Of a stretch of DNA of 31,317 nt, positions 1-8,017 are shown one piece after another; position 1 is the first letter of the stretch, and each line of letters starts with the position of its first letter. The notes beneath the pieces were generated by a model. It saw only the letters and a program-made list of their open reading frames with translations. It was not told the DNA's origin and ran no database searches. This stretch comes from JAUZRW01 sp034437755. Lineage in GTDB: Bacteria > Chloroflexota > Anaerolineae > Aggregatilineales > Phototrophicaceae. The translations under genes and the position numbers were made by a program. The stretch is from NCBI GenBank assembly GCA_034437755.1, contig DAOTTV010000088.1:1-31317 (forward strand), in the 5' to 3' direction.

Positions 1-110
1 CTCCCGATCGTTAACACTGGGAGAAGGGGAGACAAGCACGGTTGAAGTCCCTCTCCTAGCCACATAGTGGCGGTCGGGAGAGGGATTTAGGGTGAGGGCT
101 GAGTAGTTAC
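1..110 (-). repeat. MITE copy 1 (partial at window edge, long subtype)
   Basis: This is a reverse-orientation copy of the window's MITE family. It ends in CTGAGTAGTTAC at 99-110 and carries the family's internal hairpin arms (CCCTCTCC / GGAGAGGG around a GCCAC-GTGGC stem). Bases 1-40 match the extra segment seen only in the copy at 9390-9555, so this is the long subtype, and its far end lies outside the window. It abuts the capsid gene, with the first possible ATG only one base after the element. Confidence 0.85.
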
Positions 111-135
111 CATGAATAATAGAAAGGATGAAACG

Positions 136-1944
136 ATGACGCACACCCGGGTGAAAGCCCTCGATCAAGAGACGGGGCGTGTGGGCGGGTATTTGGTCGT
201 GTGGGGGGATGCGACGACACGCGACTTGCAGGGCGAATACTTCACGCCGCAGACGGAACTCGCGCTGGATTGGTACGAGCAACGTCCCCTGCTCTATCAA
301 CACGGCTTGGATGGCACGGTGAAGGCGGCAGTGATTGGGCGCATTGACCAGTTGACGATGGATGAGATCGGGCTGTGGGCAGAGGCGCAACTCGATATGC
401 ACAAGCGATACGCGCAGGCGGTGTTGCGCCTGATCGAGAAAGGCGTGTTGCACTGGTCGTCGGGCAGTTTAGCTCATCTGGTCGATGTGACGGACGGCGG
501 CGAGATCAAGTGTTGGCCGCTGGTCGAGGGCAGTTTAACGCCGACCCCTGCCGAACCGCGTCATACGGATGTGATGACCTTGACGCAGGCGTATCGTGCG
601 CTGGGGATATCCCCGACGCGCTGGCTCGCCACGATCGAGCGTGAGAGCGAGAGCGACCATGCAACAGATGCAACACATGAAACAGATGACAGCCAAGAGA
701 GAGGACACAGCACGATGACTTTAGCAGACCACGAGCCGACCCCGCACAAGACTTTGCCGCTGGCATCGGCACAGGATGCGCGTCCACAGATTACGGTGAG
801 CAGTGCGTTTGATGGTTTGGACGCGATGGATATGTTGCACGGCTATATGCTCTTGCGGGCGAACAAGCACTTTCGCGGGGTGAGCGAGCGTTATGCCAAC
901 GCGCTGGCGCACAAAGTCGGGCAGACGAGCGGGCGCAAGACGGACGAACTCTCGTATAGTACGCAGACGGGCTATGGCGATGAGTGGGTGCCGGACTTGT
1001 GGAGCGCGGAAATCTGGCGTAAGGCGCGACAGGATAACGTCGTGTTGCCTTTGTTCCGCAGTATCGAGATACCGTCGAATCCGTTTGAGTTGCCGATTGA
1101 AGGCACGGATCCGACCGTACATTATGTGCCGGAGACGGGCAACGAAGCACACCTGACGCTGGGCAATGGCAACCCGATTCCGGATAGCAAGATTGGCAGT
1201 GGCAAGGTGCAACTGAGCGCGAAGAAGCTGGCTCTGCGCGTGGGCTTCAGCAGTGAGTTAATCGAAGATTCGATTTTGCCGGTGCTGAACATTTACCGCG
1301 AGCAGGCGGTGCGGGCGATCGCCGATAGCATTGACGATGTGTTGTTGAACGGCGACACGGTCACGGCGGGGACGGGCAACATCAATAGCGATGATGCCGC
1401 GCCGGGTGGCACTGAAGCCTATCTAGCCTTCGATGGCTTGCGGCGGTTGGCGTTGGTGACGAACAGCGCGATGAGCGAGGATATGGGCAACGTCGCGCCG
1501 ACGCTGGCGAAGATGCGAACGACGCGCTTCTTGATGCCGGCACGCTATGCGGCGCGTCCGTCTGATCTGGCGTGGGTGGTCGATGGCGGGACGTATGCCA
1601 AGTTGCTAGGGCTGGACGAGTTCTTGACGATGGATAAAGCGGGGGCGATGGCGACCGCGCAGACCGGACAGATCGGCTTTGTCGATGGTATCCCAGTGTT
1701 TGTGAGTGCGGAACTGCCGCTGACCAACGCGGCGGGCAAGATCGACACGAGCGGGGGTGAAGATCGCGGGATGGCGCTGTGCGTGTATCGTCCGGGGTCG
1801 TTTGTGGGCTATCGCCGTCGGATTGCGGTGAATGTCGATTACATCCCCTACTATGATAGCTATCAGCTGACGGCGACGGTGCGCGTGGGCTTCGCTAACT
1901 TCGACAATACGGTGGCGAGTGCGCTGTATAACATCGCGCTGTAA
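136..1944 (+). CDS. Fused HK97-type prohead protease / major capsid protein
   Basis: This phage structural polyprotein (602 aa from this start) begins with a prohead protease domain, residues about 1-145. It has the family's YQHG histidine (about H56), a WSSGS serine segment (about 108-111) and an E-SLTPTPAEPR strand typical of U35/HK97 proteases. A low-complexity Asp/His/Thr linker follows (about 165-195), then an HK97-fold major capsid domain (about 230-602) with the usual LPLFRSIEIP strand, a long spine-type helix and a conserved C-terminal beta region. In phage, such a protease processes the capsid during head maturation. I chose ATG 136 because AAGGA sits 7-8 nt upstream; ATG 112 lies against the MITE with no ribosome site. 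An in-frame internal start at 715 could give capsid alone. No portal or terminase gene lies alongside, and the next genes are cellular. Family assignment is strong; activity is not shown. Confidence 0.9.
   Translation: MTHTRVKALDQETGRVGGYLVVWGDATTRDLQGEYFTPQTELALDWYEQRPLLYQHGLDGTVKAAVIGRIDQLTMDEIGLWAEAQLDMHKRYAQAVLRLIEKGVLHWSSGSLAHLVDVTDGGEIKCWPLVEGSLTPTPAEPRHTDVMTLTQAYRALGISPTRWLATIERESESDHATDATHETDDSQERGHSTMTLADHEPTPHKTLPLASAQDARPQITVSSAFDGLDAMDMLHGYMLLRANKHFRGVSERYANALAHKVGQTSGRKTDELSYSTQTGYGDEWVPDLWSAEIWRKARQDNVVLPLFRSIEIPSNPFELPIEGTDPTVHYVPETGNEAHLTLGNGNPIPDSKIGSGKVQLSAKKLALRVGFSSELIEDSILPVLNIYREQAVRAIADSIDDVLLNGDTVTAGTGNINSDDAAPGGTEAYLAFDGLRRLALVTNSAMSEDMGNVAPTLAKMRTTRFLMPARYAARPSDLAWVVDGGTYAKLLGLDEFLTMDKAGAMATAQTGQIGFVDGIPVFVSAELPLTNAAGKIDTSGGEDRGMALCVYRPGSFVGYRRRIAVNVDYIPYYDSYQLTATVRVGFANFDNTVASALYNIAL
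699..717 (+). promoter_or_regulatory. Possible internal ribosome site and start for free capsid protein
   Basis: GAGAGGA at 699-705 is followed by 9 nt and an in-frame ATG at 715, exactly in the linker between the protease and capsid domains. Starting here would give a 409-aa capsid protein without the protease. The position is suggestive because a shell needs many more capsid than protease copies; use of the site is inference. Confidence 0.4.
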
Positions 1945-1960
1945 CAGCTTGTTTGTTCGT

Positions 1961-1986
1961 CAACACCATTGATTATGATGGTGTTG
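1961..1986 (+). terminator. Stem-loop after capsid gene
   Basis: CAACACCAT (1961-1969) and ATGGTGTTG (1978-1986) form a perfect 9-bp stem with an 8-nt loop, 16 nt after the capsid stop codon. There is no T-tract, so it may be a weak or factor-assisted terminator or a 3' stabilising hairpin. Confidence 0.4.
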
Positions 1987-2077
1987 GCGACTCTCGCCCG
2001 CCCCTGTGATCTAGTCCAGCGTAGTGGTGCAAGGAGTAATGGGCGATTTTGCGGTCGCCGATAGATTGCATTGATCC

Positions 2078-2110
2078 TTGATAGTGAGAGCGCGGACAAT
2101 GCGTTATACT
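2078..2110 (+). promoter_or_regulatory. Candidate promoter for the NYN-LOTUS gene
   Basis: A TATACT -10-like hexamer lies at 2105-2110, with TTGATA at 2078-2083 as a possible -35. The 21-bp spacing is longer than usual, so support is weak. Confidence 0.25.
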
Positions 2111-2150
2111 GACAATGATTAATCGGGCACCACGATGCAAGGATGTGATT

Positions 2151-2891
2151 ATGGCTTATAAAGACCCCGAACGCCCGTTGGCGGTGTTGATTGACGCTGA
2201 GAACATGCATCACAAATACTTGAAGATCATCATGGCGATTAGCAAGAATTTCGGGCGGGCGATTACCAAGCGGGCGTATGGGGATTGGTCGTTGACGAGT
2301 ATGCGGCACTGGCGCAAGCCTCTGTTGCGCTATGACGTAGAGCCGCGCCAGAGTTTGCAGGTGGTATCGGGGAAGAATTTATCGGATATTGCGCTGACGG
2401 TAGATGCGATGGATTTGTTACATGCGGGGACGGTCAAGGGGATTTGTCTTGTCTCGAGCGATAGTGATTTTACGCCGCTGGTGCGTCGCCTGCGCCATGC
2501 GGATTTGTTCGTGATGGGCATCGGCTCGCACAATACGGCGCGTGCCTTCCGCGAGGTATACGATTATTTTTTGAATATCGACGCATTCATCAAGAAGCAG
2601 AAGCGCAAGCAACAGCACAAACGCGCGCAGATCGCCGCACAACGCGAGTGGACAGCGCGTGATCGGCAATTGCGGACGTTGTTGGTGCAGGCGGCACAGA
2701 CCGAAAATGGCGACCAGAAGTGGGTTAATCTGGGGGCGATCGGCAAGTATCTATCGGAAAATGTGCCGGAGTTTAACATCAAGACTTATGGCTATCCCAA
2801 GTTGATTCGCAGTATCGAGACCTTCAACGATTTGTTCGAGATTGAGCATCGCGGGACGATCTGTCGGGTGCGGTTATATGACGGTCGCTGA
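2151..2891 (+). CDS. NYN-domain (PIN-like nuclease) protein with C-terminal OST-HTH/LOTUS domain
   Basis: This is a predicted RNA-acting protein of 246 aa. The N-terminal NYN/LabA-like domain (about residues 9-145) shows the characteristic acidic positions: LIDAEN (D15), a mid-domain LSDIALTVDAMD segment (D79, D85) and the SSDSDF loop (D104, D106), which form a metal site in PIN/NYN nucleases. A basic helical linker (about 145-170) leads to an OST-HTH/LOTUS winged-helix domain (about 170-240), an RNA-binding module also found next to NYN domains in other bacteria. Start 2151 is preferred over the upstream ATG at 2115 because AAGGA lies 7-8 nt before it. The gene overlaps the next reading frame by 14 nt, so the two are probably translationally coupled. 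Domain calls are confident; the RNA target is unknown. Confidence 0.85.
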   Translation: MAYKDPERPLAVLIDAENMHHKYLKIIMAISKNFGRAITKRAYGDWSLTSMRHWRKPLLRYDVEPRQSLQVVSGKNLSDIALTVDAMDLLHAGTVKGICLVSSDSDFTPLVRRLRHADLFVMGIGSHNTARAFREVYDYFLNIDAFIKKQKRKQQHKRAQIAAQREWTARDRQLRTLLVQAAQTENGDQKWVNLGAIGKYLSENVPEFNIKTYGYPKLIRSIETFNDLFEIEHRGTICRVRLYDGR

Positions 2892-3240
2892 TCCGATCCG
2901 GCGGGGGCTGGGCTTGAGCGCAGATGTCGTGCTATCGATCACGGGCGTGGCGCATGAGCAATGGGGGCGCACCCTGCGTTTGATGATGCAGGCAGACGAC
3001 GCGGAGCGCTTATCGTTCGCGCTCGTGTTCGAGGATTGCCGCGAGATCAAATGGCGCATCTTCGTGCATCAGGCAGATGAGCGCGCGGTCGCTTTCCCAC
3101 AGACGACGCTGGTAGACTTCGCGGTGGGGCGCGGTCAGCATCGCAGTCCGGCGACCTTGCTGAGCGATCACTTTGGCTTGACGCTGGTTTATGGTCGGCT
3201 GGTGATTGTGCATGACGGACGCAGACACACGCTGGATTAG
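2878..3240 (+). CDS. Small conserved-looking protein of unknown function
   Basis: This is a 120-aa soluble protein I do not recognise. It has alternating beta strands (for example an LSFALVFEDC-type strand, then KWRIFVHQ) and ends in a basic segment, with no signal peptide or membrane span. The ATG at 2878 lies inside the last codons of the NYN-LOTUS gene (14-nt overlap), an arrangement typical of coupled operon genes. That suggests it acts with the NYN-LOTUS protein, perhaps as a partner or small regulator; this is inferred from position only. A longer reading starting at 2842 would overlap the upstream gene more and has no ribosome site. Confidence 0.7.
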   Translation: MTVADPIRRGLGLSADVVLSITGVAHEQWGRTLRLMMQADDAERLSFALVFEDCREIKWRIFVHQADERAVAFPQTTLVDFAVGRGQHRSPATLLSDHFGLTLVYGRLVIVHDGRRHTLD

Positions 3241-3301
3241 CGCGGAGGGCTTCGGTACACTGTGGGCATCAATCGACAGATGTACACACGGATGAATCAA
3301 C

Positions 3302-4153
3302 ATGACTGATCCCAATACGCAAAACGAAACAACTCAGGATAAGGCGACTCAAGCCGAAACGCCGCAAGGCAACACCAATCAGGTAGCGATCGGCATTGCG
3401 GTGCTGGTGTGGGTGCTCATCATCGGCGGCATCGGGTGGGTGGTACTCACGCCGGATGGTGCAAACGACGGGGACGCGATCACGGAATTGCCGACCCCGA
3501 TCACGCAGGATGATAGCGACGAGACGACGGGCGACCCGGACTTACAGATCGATTATGAGCCGCTGGTGATGGACGACCTGAGCGGCACGCCGGAAGACAT
3601 TTGTGAAGCGGCAACCCCCAATGGCACACCGCAGACGCGCCAATTCGATCAAGCGGTGCAGGTGCTAGAGGAAGATGCGGATTATCAGGCGATTTTCTGC
3701 ACCAGTGTGGGCGCGGTTCACATCGAGTTGTTTGAGGAAGAAACGCCGACGACTGTTAACAATTTGGTGTTTCTGGCGCAGGAGGGGTTTTATAACAACA
3801 CGATTTTCCATCGGGTGATCGAAGATTTTATGGCGCAGGCAGGTGACCCGACCGGCACCGGACGCGGCGGTCCCGGCTATCGCTTTGAGGATGAGTTCCG
3901 CGAGGATTTGCGCTTTGACGAACCGTATCTGCTGGCGATGGCGAACGCCGGACCCGGCACGAACGGCAGTCAGTTCTTCATCACCTTCGAGCCGACCCCG
4001 TGGTTGAACGGCGCACATACGATCTTCGGCGAGGTTATCAGCGGGCAAGAGGTCGTCGATAGCATCGAAATCCGCGACCCCGCTATCCCGAACGCACCGG
4101 CGACGATGCTGGAGACGGTGGTCATCATCACGAATCCGGCACAGGTACAGTAG
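3302..4153 (+). CDS. Membrane-anchored peptidyl-prolyl cis-trans isomerase (cyclophilin type)
   Basis: This 283-aa protein has a short Gln/Thr-rich cytoplasmic N-terminus and one transmembrane segment (about 28-50). An acidic, Thr/Asp-rich linker follows, then a bacterial cyclophilin domain (about 135-280). Diagnostic segments are FHRVI followed by FMAQAGDP, the GSQFFIT strand and the LNGAHTIFGEV loop, which carry the proline-binding and catalytic residues. It is predicted to speed prolyl isomerisation in proteins on the outer face of the membrane. It sits 61 nt after the previous gene and 12 nt before the PAP2 phosphatase gene, so it is likely co-transcribed at least with the latter. The family call is secure; the extracytoplasmic topology is inferred from the single anchor. 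Confidence 0.93.
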   Translation: MTDPNTQNETTQDKATQAETPQGNTNQVAIGIAVLVWVLIIGGIGWVVLTPDGANDGDAITELPTPITQDDSDETTGDPDLQIDYEPLVMDDLSGTPEDICEAATPNGTPQTRQFDQAVQVLEEDADYQAIFCTSVGAVHIELFEEETPTTVNNLVFLAQEGFYNNTIFHRVIEDFMAQAGDPTGTGRGGPGYRFEDEFREDLRFDEPYLLAMANAGPGTNGSQFFITFEPTPWLNGAHTIFGEVISGQEVVDSIEIRDPAIPNAPATMLETVVIITNPAQVQ

Positions 4154-4165
4154 CGAGGTGCGGCG

Positions 4166-5251
4166 ATGTTTGACGCATTAGAGACGGGGATTGGCTTAGA
4201 GATCGTCCTGTGGTTTCAGGCGATGCGCTTTGGGCTAGGGGACGCAGTGGCGACAGCCTTTCATTATGCCAACGATGGCATCTTCTATATCGTGGTCTTC
4301 GGTGTGATTTACTGGCTGTTCGACAAGCGTCTGGGGATGCGGATGTTCTTCGCGCTGTTGACGATCAGCCTAATTGTGACGGTGGCGAAAGAACTCTTCG
4401 GCAGACCGCGCCCGTTTCTCGTCTCGCTGGAGGTGATGCCGTTGGTCGATGAAATCGGCAACGGTATCCCAAGCGGGCACGCGTCGATGCCGCTGGTGAT
4501 CTGGGGCTACTTCGCGCTGTGGATGCGGCGGCGTTGGATCACGCTTGTGGTGGCGGTTTACGTCTTTTTGCAGGGGATTTCGCGCCTGTATCTGGGCGTG
4601 CATTTTCCGCAGGATGTGATCGTCGGGTGGATATTGGGCAGTGGGGTGCTGGCGGCATACTGGTATGCGAGTAAGCCGGTGGCGCGCTGGTGGCAGGGAC
4701 AGGCGATGCCGATACAGATCGCGCCGCCGCTGGTAGTCGCCCTGCTGGCGATGCTGGCGTTCTTCAACGATGAGAACGTGTTGACGACAGCGGGCTTGTT
4801 GATCGGGACGGGTATCGCAGTCGTGCTAGAGACGCGCTACGTGCAGTTCACGCCGCCGCCGACCCCGCCGCTGAAGATCGCGCATTATGTCGCGGGTTTG
4901 CTGGCGTGCGTGCTAGTGCTGGAAGGGTTGGGCATGCTGTTCGATCAAGTCGCGCCGCCGAGCTATAGCTATGCCGAGCGCAATCAGGACGGGGCGCTGT
5001 TGCTTGCACAGAGCCTATCGCTGACGACCGACGACCCGACCGCCCTCTGCACCGCCGCTGATAACGCCGATTTAGAGGCTTTCGTCAACGTGTGTGTGGT
5101 GGATGTGACGCCGCTGGCGGGCGTGTTGCGCGTGGTGCGCTATGGTCTGGTGGCGTTGTTGGCGCTGGGACTTGTGCCGGCGCTCAGCGTGCGCGCAAAC
5201 GTGATGCGATCACAAGCGCCGCAAACGGCGACGACTACCGCTGGCATGTGA
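4166..5251 (+). CDS. PAP2-family membrane phosphatase
   Basis: This is a polytopic membrane protein of 361 aa with the full three-part PAP2 acid phosphatase signature. It consists of K75-x6-RP (KELFGRPRP), PSGH at 102-105 and SR-x5-H-x3-D at 139-150 (SRLYLGVHFPQD). Members dephosphorylate lipid phosphates such as phosphatidate or undecaprenyl pyrophosphate at the membrane surface. The catalytic half occupies about residues 1-170; the C-terminal half adds four or so hydrophobic spans and an extracytoplasmic segment with two cysteines (about 290-312) that I do not recognise. It starts 12 nt after the cyclophilin stop with GAGGTG upstream. The exact lipid substrate cannot be told from sequence. 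Confidence 0.92.
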   Translation: MFDALETGIGLEIVLWFQAMRFGLGDAVATAFHYANDGIFYIVVFGVIYWLFDKRLGMRMFFALLTISLIVTVAKELFGRPRPFLVSLEVMPLVDEIGNGIPSGHASMPLVIWGYFALWMRRRWITLVVAVYVFLQGISRLYLGVHFPQDVIVGWILGSGVLAAYWYASKPVARWWQGQAMPIQIAPPLVVALLAMLAFFNDENVLTTAGLLIGTGIAVVLETRYVQFTPPPTPPLKIAHYVAGLLACVLVLEGLGMLFDQVAPPSYSYAERNQDGALLLAQSLSLTTDDPTALCTAADNADLEAFVNVCVVDVTPLAGVLRVVRYGLVALLALGLVPALSVRANVMRSQAPQTATTTAGM

Positions 5252-5261
5252 GTTAGTGCAC

Positions 5262-5367
5262 GACCAAAAAAGTTTGGGTCTTTCGTATCTTGCGTGGTCA
5301 AGCTCCTTTTGTCCCCTTTTTGAAAAAAGGGAACACCAAAAACTTTGGGTGTTTTGAACGCGCAGCG
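5262..5367 (-). repeat. Hairpin repeat family 2, copy A (partial)
   Basis: This stretch runs from the family end GGGTCTTTCGTATCTTGCG through the tract TTTGTCCCCTTTTTGAAAAA to TTTTGAACGCGCAGCG, where a MITE begins. The same blocks recur at 6157-6433, 9345-9601, 14875-15031, 16376-16519 and 22169-22263. It lies between convergent genes. Confidence 0.75.
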
Positions 5368-5491
5368 GTAGCTACTCAGCCCGCACCCTAAATCCCTCTC
5401 CCGACCGCCACGATGTGGCTAGGAGAGGGACTTCAACCGTGCTTGTCTTGAGGGCAGAAGCTGGCGTCAATCAATTGACCTGAGTAGTTAC
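5368..5491 (+). repeat. MITE copy 2 (124 bp)
   Basis: The ends are GTAGCTACTCAG and CTGAGTAGTTAC, with the internal hairpin CCCTCTCC / GGAGAGGG. The length is identical to copies 3, 4 and 6. No target duplication is recognisable, so this may be an older insertion or a rearranged copy. The 126 bp that follow, up to the next gene, hold nothing I recognise. Confidence 0.9.
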
Positions 5492-5617
5492 CCGCCCACA
5501 GGTGGAGAAAAGGCGCTTTTTAGGGGTGAGGGGTGCGTCAAACAAGCATCCACGTTATTTTGTAGGCGTATCGGACAGCGTCCCACAAGATATAAACTTT
5601 ACAATGGTGTAGAGCAA

Positions 5618-6013
5618 TCACACACTGCGACGATTGCAGACATCCGCGATTGCTTGATCATATTGCACGAGGAAATCTAGCCCTTCAGCAACAGTATTGA
5701 CATTACGCACGCGATTGCCGAGCGCGCTGATGATGAAGCTAGCGAGATAGTGTGGGAAATCGCGCTTGCCAGCGAGGATAACCCAACCGGCGCGGGAGTG
5801 ATTGAGTGGATATACGTCTTTAATCGCCGGTACGCTGACTAGATTCGCCTGAACAGCAATGAGATCGAATACGAAGTGTACCTGCGGGTGTGGCGTTTTC
5901 AGGCTCTCGTAAACAATATCGTTACAAAGCATCATGTCTTCGCTGGTCAGTAGCCCTGAGAGCATCACCAAGCGCACCCGATCTTCGATAATCCACGCTG
6001 TTTCCGTTGTCAT
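5618..6013 (-). CDS. SpoIIAA/STAS-like small protein
   Basis: This 131-aa soluble protein has the alternating strand-helix pattern of the SpoIIAA-like (STAS/SEC14-type) fold. It has an N-terminal two-strand hairpin (WIIEDRVRLVMLSG), an FVFDL central strand, a VILAG strand, and a last helix starting TVAEGLDFL. It is a recognisable relative of the protein at 25944-26324, sharing the W-[IL]-[IV]-[ED]-D start, the final T-[VI]-x-E-[GS]-L-x-F-[LI] helix and similar length. Such proteins often act as protein-interaction modules, but no kinase or sigma-factor partner is adjacent, so the role is unknown. A GGGGTGG ribosome site lies just before ATG 6013. Confidence 0.75.
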   Translation of the reverse strand: MTTETAWIIEDRVRLVMLSGLLTSEDMMLCNDIVYESLKTPHPQVHFVFDLIAVQANLVSVPAIKDVYPLNHSRAGWVILAGKRDFPHYLASFIISALGNRVRNVNTVAEGLDFLVQYDQAIADVCNRRSV

Positions 6014-6093
6014 TTACCACCCCTTTTTGCTAAAAATGCTTCTGCATCATAACATATGCACGCAGATATATTGCTTAAAATAACACACCTTTA

Positions 6094-6115
6094 ACGAATG
6101 TTAACATTTCGTCTG
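6094..6115 (-). promoter_or_regulatory. Operator-like motif shared with the pilin gene
   Basis: On the minus strand this reads CAGACGAAA, 8 nt, then TTCGT, about 80-100 nt upstream of the SpoIIAA-like gene. The same CAGACGAAA-N9-TTCGT arrangement occurs at 25827-25849 upstream of the pilin gene. Both are imperfect inverted repeats (ACGAA / TTCGT), suggesting one regulator; the regulator is unknown. Confidence 0.35.
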
Positions 6116-6156
6116 GGACTGGTGCAGGGCAATCGCATTTAAAAAATGAGGCGCTT

Positions 6157-6433
6157 TGGGATGTCGCGTGGTTTTTGTCGCAGGGGCTTTGCCCCCGCAC
6201 CCCCACAAGGAACGATCGTTCCTTGACCTTGTTCATTTTGATGTTCCCTTTGTAACTACTCAGCCCTCACCCTAAATCCCTCTCCCGACCGCCACTATAT
6301 GGCTAGGCGAGGGACTTCAACCGTGCTTGTCTTGAGGGCAGAAGCCGGCGTAAATCAATTGACCTGAGCAGTTACTTCCCTTTTTTCAAAAAGGGAGCAA
6401 AAGGAGCTTGATCACGCAAGATACGAAAGACCC
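6157..6433 (+). repeat. Hairpin repeat family 2, copy B, interrupted by MITE copy 3
   Basis: The left part (6157-6251) holds the GCGTGGTTTTTGTCGCAGGGG block and the palindrome CAAGGAACGATCGTTCCTTG at 6206-6225. The right part (6376-6433) continues with TTTCAAAAAGGGAGCAAAAG and the GATACGAAAGACCC end. Removing 6252-6375 plus one 8-bp duplication restores an element like the one at 16376-16519. Confidence 0.8.
6252..6375 (+). repeat. MITE copy 3 (124 bp) with 8-bp target duplication
   Basis: The ends are GTAACTACTCAG and CTGAGCAGTTAC (one mismatch). The flanks carry the perfect direct duplication TTCCCTTT at 6244-6251 and 6376-6383, generated in the poly-T tract of repeat family 2. This is direct evidence of transposition into a pre-existing repeat. 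Confidence 0.93.
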
Positions 6434-6472
6434 AAAAATGAATGACACGGAGAATATATAGAGGTAAACGCA

Positions 6473-6583
6473 GTGGCGACAAATGAGTCCCTGCCGCCGA
6501 ATGAACAACGTTTCGCACGTTACTTTGCCAGTTGCGATATTACCGCAGAGGTCTATCTTTGCCAAGTCATCCCAGCGGTATAG
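6473..6583 (+). other. Possible 36-codon ORF, faintly terminase-small-subunit-like
   Basis: A GTG at 6473 follows AGAGG by about 8 nt and opens a 36-aa frame. It contains LPPNEQRFARYF and DITAEVYL, which resemble the first helix-turn-helix of phage small terminase subunits (PKQ-RF-x-YL ... NATQA). It stops at 6583, so if related it is only a relic. The resemblance is by eye and weak. The rest of 6434-6603 shows nothing else. Confidence 0.2.
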
Positions 6584-6603
6584 CAACATCAGGGACGAGG
6601 CTG

Positions 6604-7914
6604 TTAATCCCCGCTACCGTTGGGCAAGTTCCGCACGAAGCCGGTCTCGCGTTTTTCGGTCATGCGCTGGGTGATGAACTCGTCACGGGCATCAATCTGG
6701 GCGCGGAGGCGCTCGAAGCTGTCGTTGAGCAGAGCGAGGGAGAGTTCTTGTTCTTCTTCTTGGATGATGCGCGTGAGGGCGTAGACGGCAACTTCGCGGA
6801 TGAATGCGCCGGGATAATTGACCAGCTTGCCTGCGAGTTGGGCATGGTCGTCGTGCCACATATCGCCCAGATAATTGCGGAGCATTTGCTCGGCAACGGC
6901 GCGTCCTTTGACAACCGGAATGATATAGATGCGATCAAGCCGCCCGGGACGCTTGAGGACGCGCTCATCGATCGATTCGGGATAGTTGGTGGTAGCGACT
7001 AGCAGGGTGCCCTGTTCGTTCTCGAAGGACTCGACGCCATCGAGCACGTTGAGAATCAGCGCCTTTTGTGAGGGTTGCAGGAAGGCATCAATTTCTTCCA
7101 GCAGGATGAGCGCGGGGCGATCGCCACTGGCGGCGACGGAGAGTGCCTGCTGAATCTTGAAGAAGTGTGCGCCCTGTGCATCAGCCCCGCTGACGTAAAT
7201 CGCCTGATAGCTTTGCTCCAGCGCCCACTTAGCCAGCGCATTACAGAGCATGGTCTTGCCGGTGCCGGGCACGCCTGCTAGCAAGAGTTTACGAAAGGGA
7301 TTGAGCTTGAGATCACGATAGACGGAAACCCCGCGCGCGAAGAAAGACGCAATGTCGTTGTGGAGTTCTTGCTTCAGATCATCTGGCAGGACAATATCAT
7401 CCCAATCGACACGCGGTTCGTAGGCTTGCTGGTTGCCGCCGATGACGGTCACGCGGGCTTCAGGGCGCGAGAGTTGCTGGCAGATACGCACGAAAGAGGC
7501 CCAGGACTCGATGAAGTCATCCGGCACGCAGGCGAGGCTGGTCACCTGCTTCATATCGTTGAAATACGCGGCGACCATCAGCACTTCGCGGGTTGCGCCG
7601 CTCGCGCGATGGTGGAAAGTATAGACGAAAGAGCCGATCCGGCTTGAGAGATGACCTTCGTGATAATAATTATAGACGACGGGATAATCGCTCTCGATCG
7701 GATGTGATTCGACGTAGAGATAATCGCCGTCGATGATCTGTTCATCCGTGAATTTATCGAGTACCGAGACATCCATACAAATCTGGCTGACGGATAACAT
7801 CGTCCATTGGTGTTCCGGACGGCGCGGTATCCAGTGGTTGTTGATCCAATGCGTCATCGAATCAATTTTGAGCTTTTGTGCTGGTGAATGGAAGGGATAA
7901 CCGTAATTACTCAT
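6604..7914 (-). CDS. AAA+ family ATPase
   Basis: This is a 436-aa single-AAA-module ATPase. Residues 1-170 form an N-terminal alpha/beta domain I do not recognise, ending in the W-D-D-I-V-L-P stretch that commonly precedes this AAA type. The ATPase core contains Walker A GVPGTGKT (about 214-221), Walker B ALILLEEID (about 268-276), sensor 1 ATTNYPES (about 307-314) and the arginine-finger region KRPGRLDR (about 321-328). A helical C-terminal lid follows. Such proteins remodel or disassemble protein complexes using ATP; there is no protease domain or transmembrane span here and no obvious partner gene. Neighbouring genes lie on the same strand but are separated by repeats, so it is probably a single-gene transcript. 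Confidence 0.9.
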   Translation of the reverse strand: MSNYGYPFHSPAQKLKIDSMTHWINNHWIPRRPEHQWTMLSVSQICMDVSVLDKFTDEQIIDGDYLYVESHPIESDYPVVYNYYHEGHLSSRIGSFVYTFHHRASGATREVLMVAAYFNDMKQVTSLACVPDDFIESWASFVRICQQLSRPEARVTVIGGNQQAYEPRVDWDDIVLPDDLKQELHNDIASFFARGVSVYRDLKLNPFRKLLLAGVPGTGKTMLCNALAKWALEQSYQAIYVSGADAQGAHFFKIQQALSVAASGDRPALILLEEIDAFLQPSQKALILNVLDGVESFENEQGTLLVATTNYPESIDERVLKRPGRLDRIYIIPVVKGRAVAEQMLRNYLGDMWHDDHAQLAGKLVNYPGAFIREVAVYALTRIIQEEEQELSLALLNDSFERLRAQIDARDEFITQRMTEKRETGFVRNLPNGSGD

Positions 7915-8017
7915 GTCGTGATCTTCATTTGGATATGGTCGTGTGAGATTAGGTTGATCTACTATATCGGCATGGTCAGGTGCTGGATGGGCGCGTTTGG
8001 TCGTGTAGCTGACATTT

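Noticed and set aside
5368..5491. CRISPR array formed by the repeats
   Set aside because: Repeats are 124 bp, dispersed, in both orientations and flanked by target duplications; no regular spacers or cas genes.
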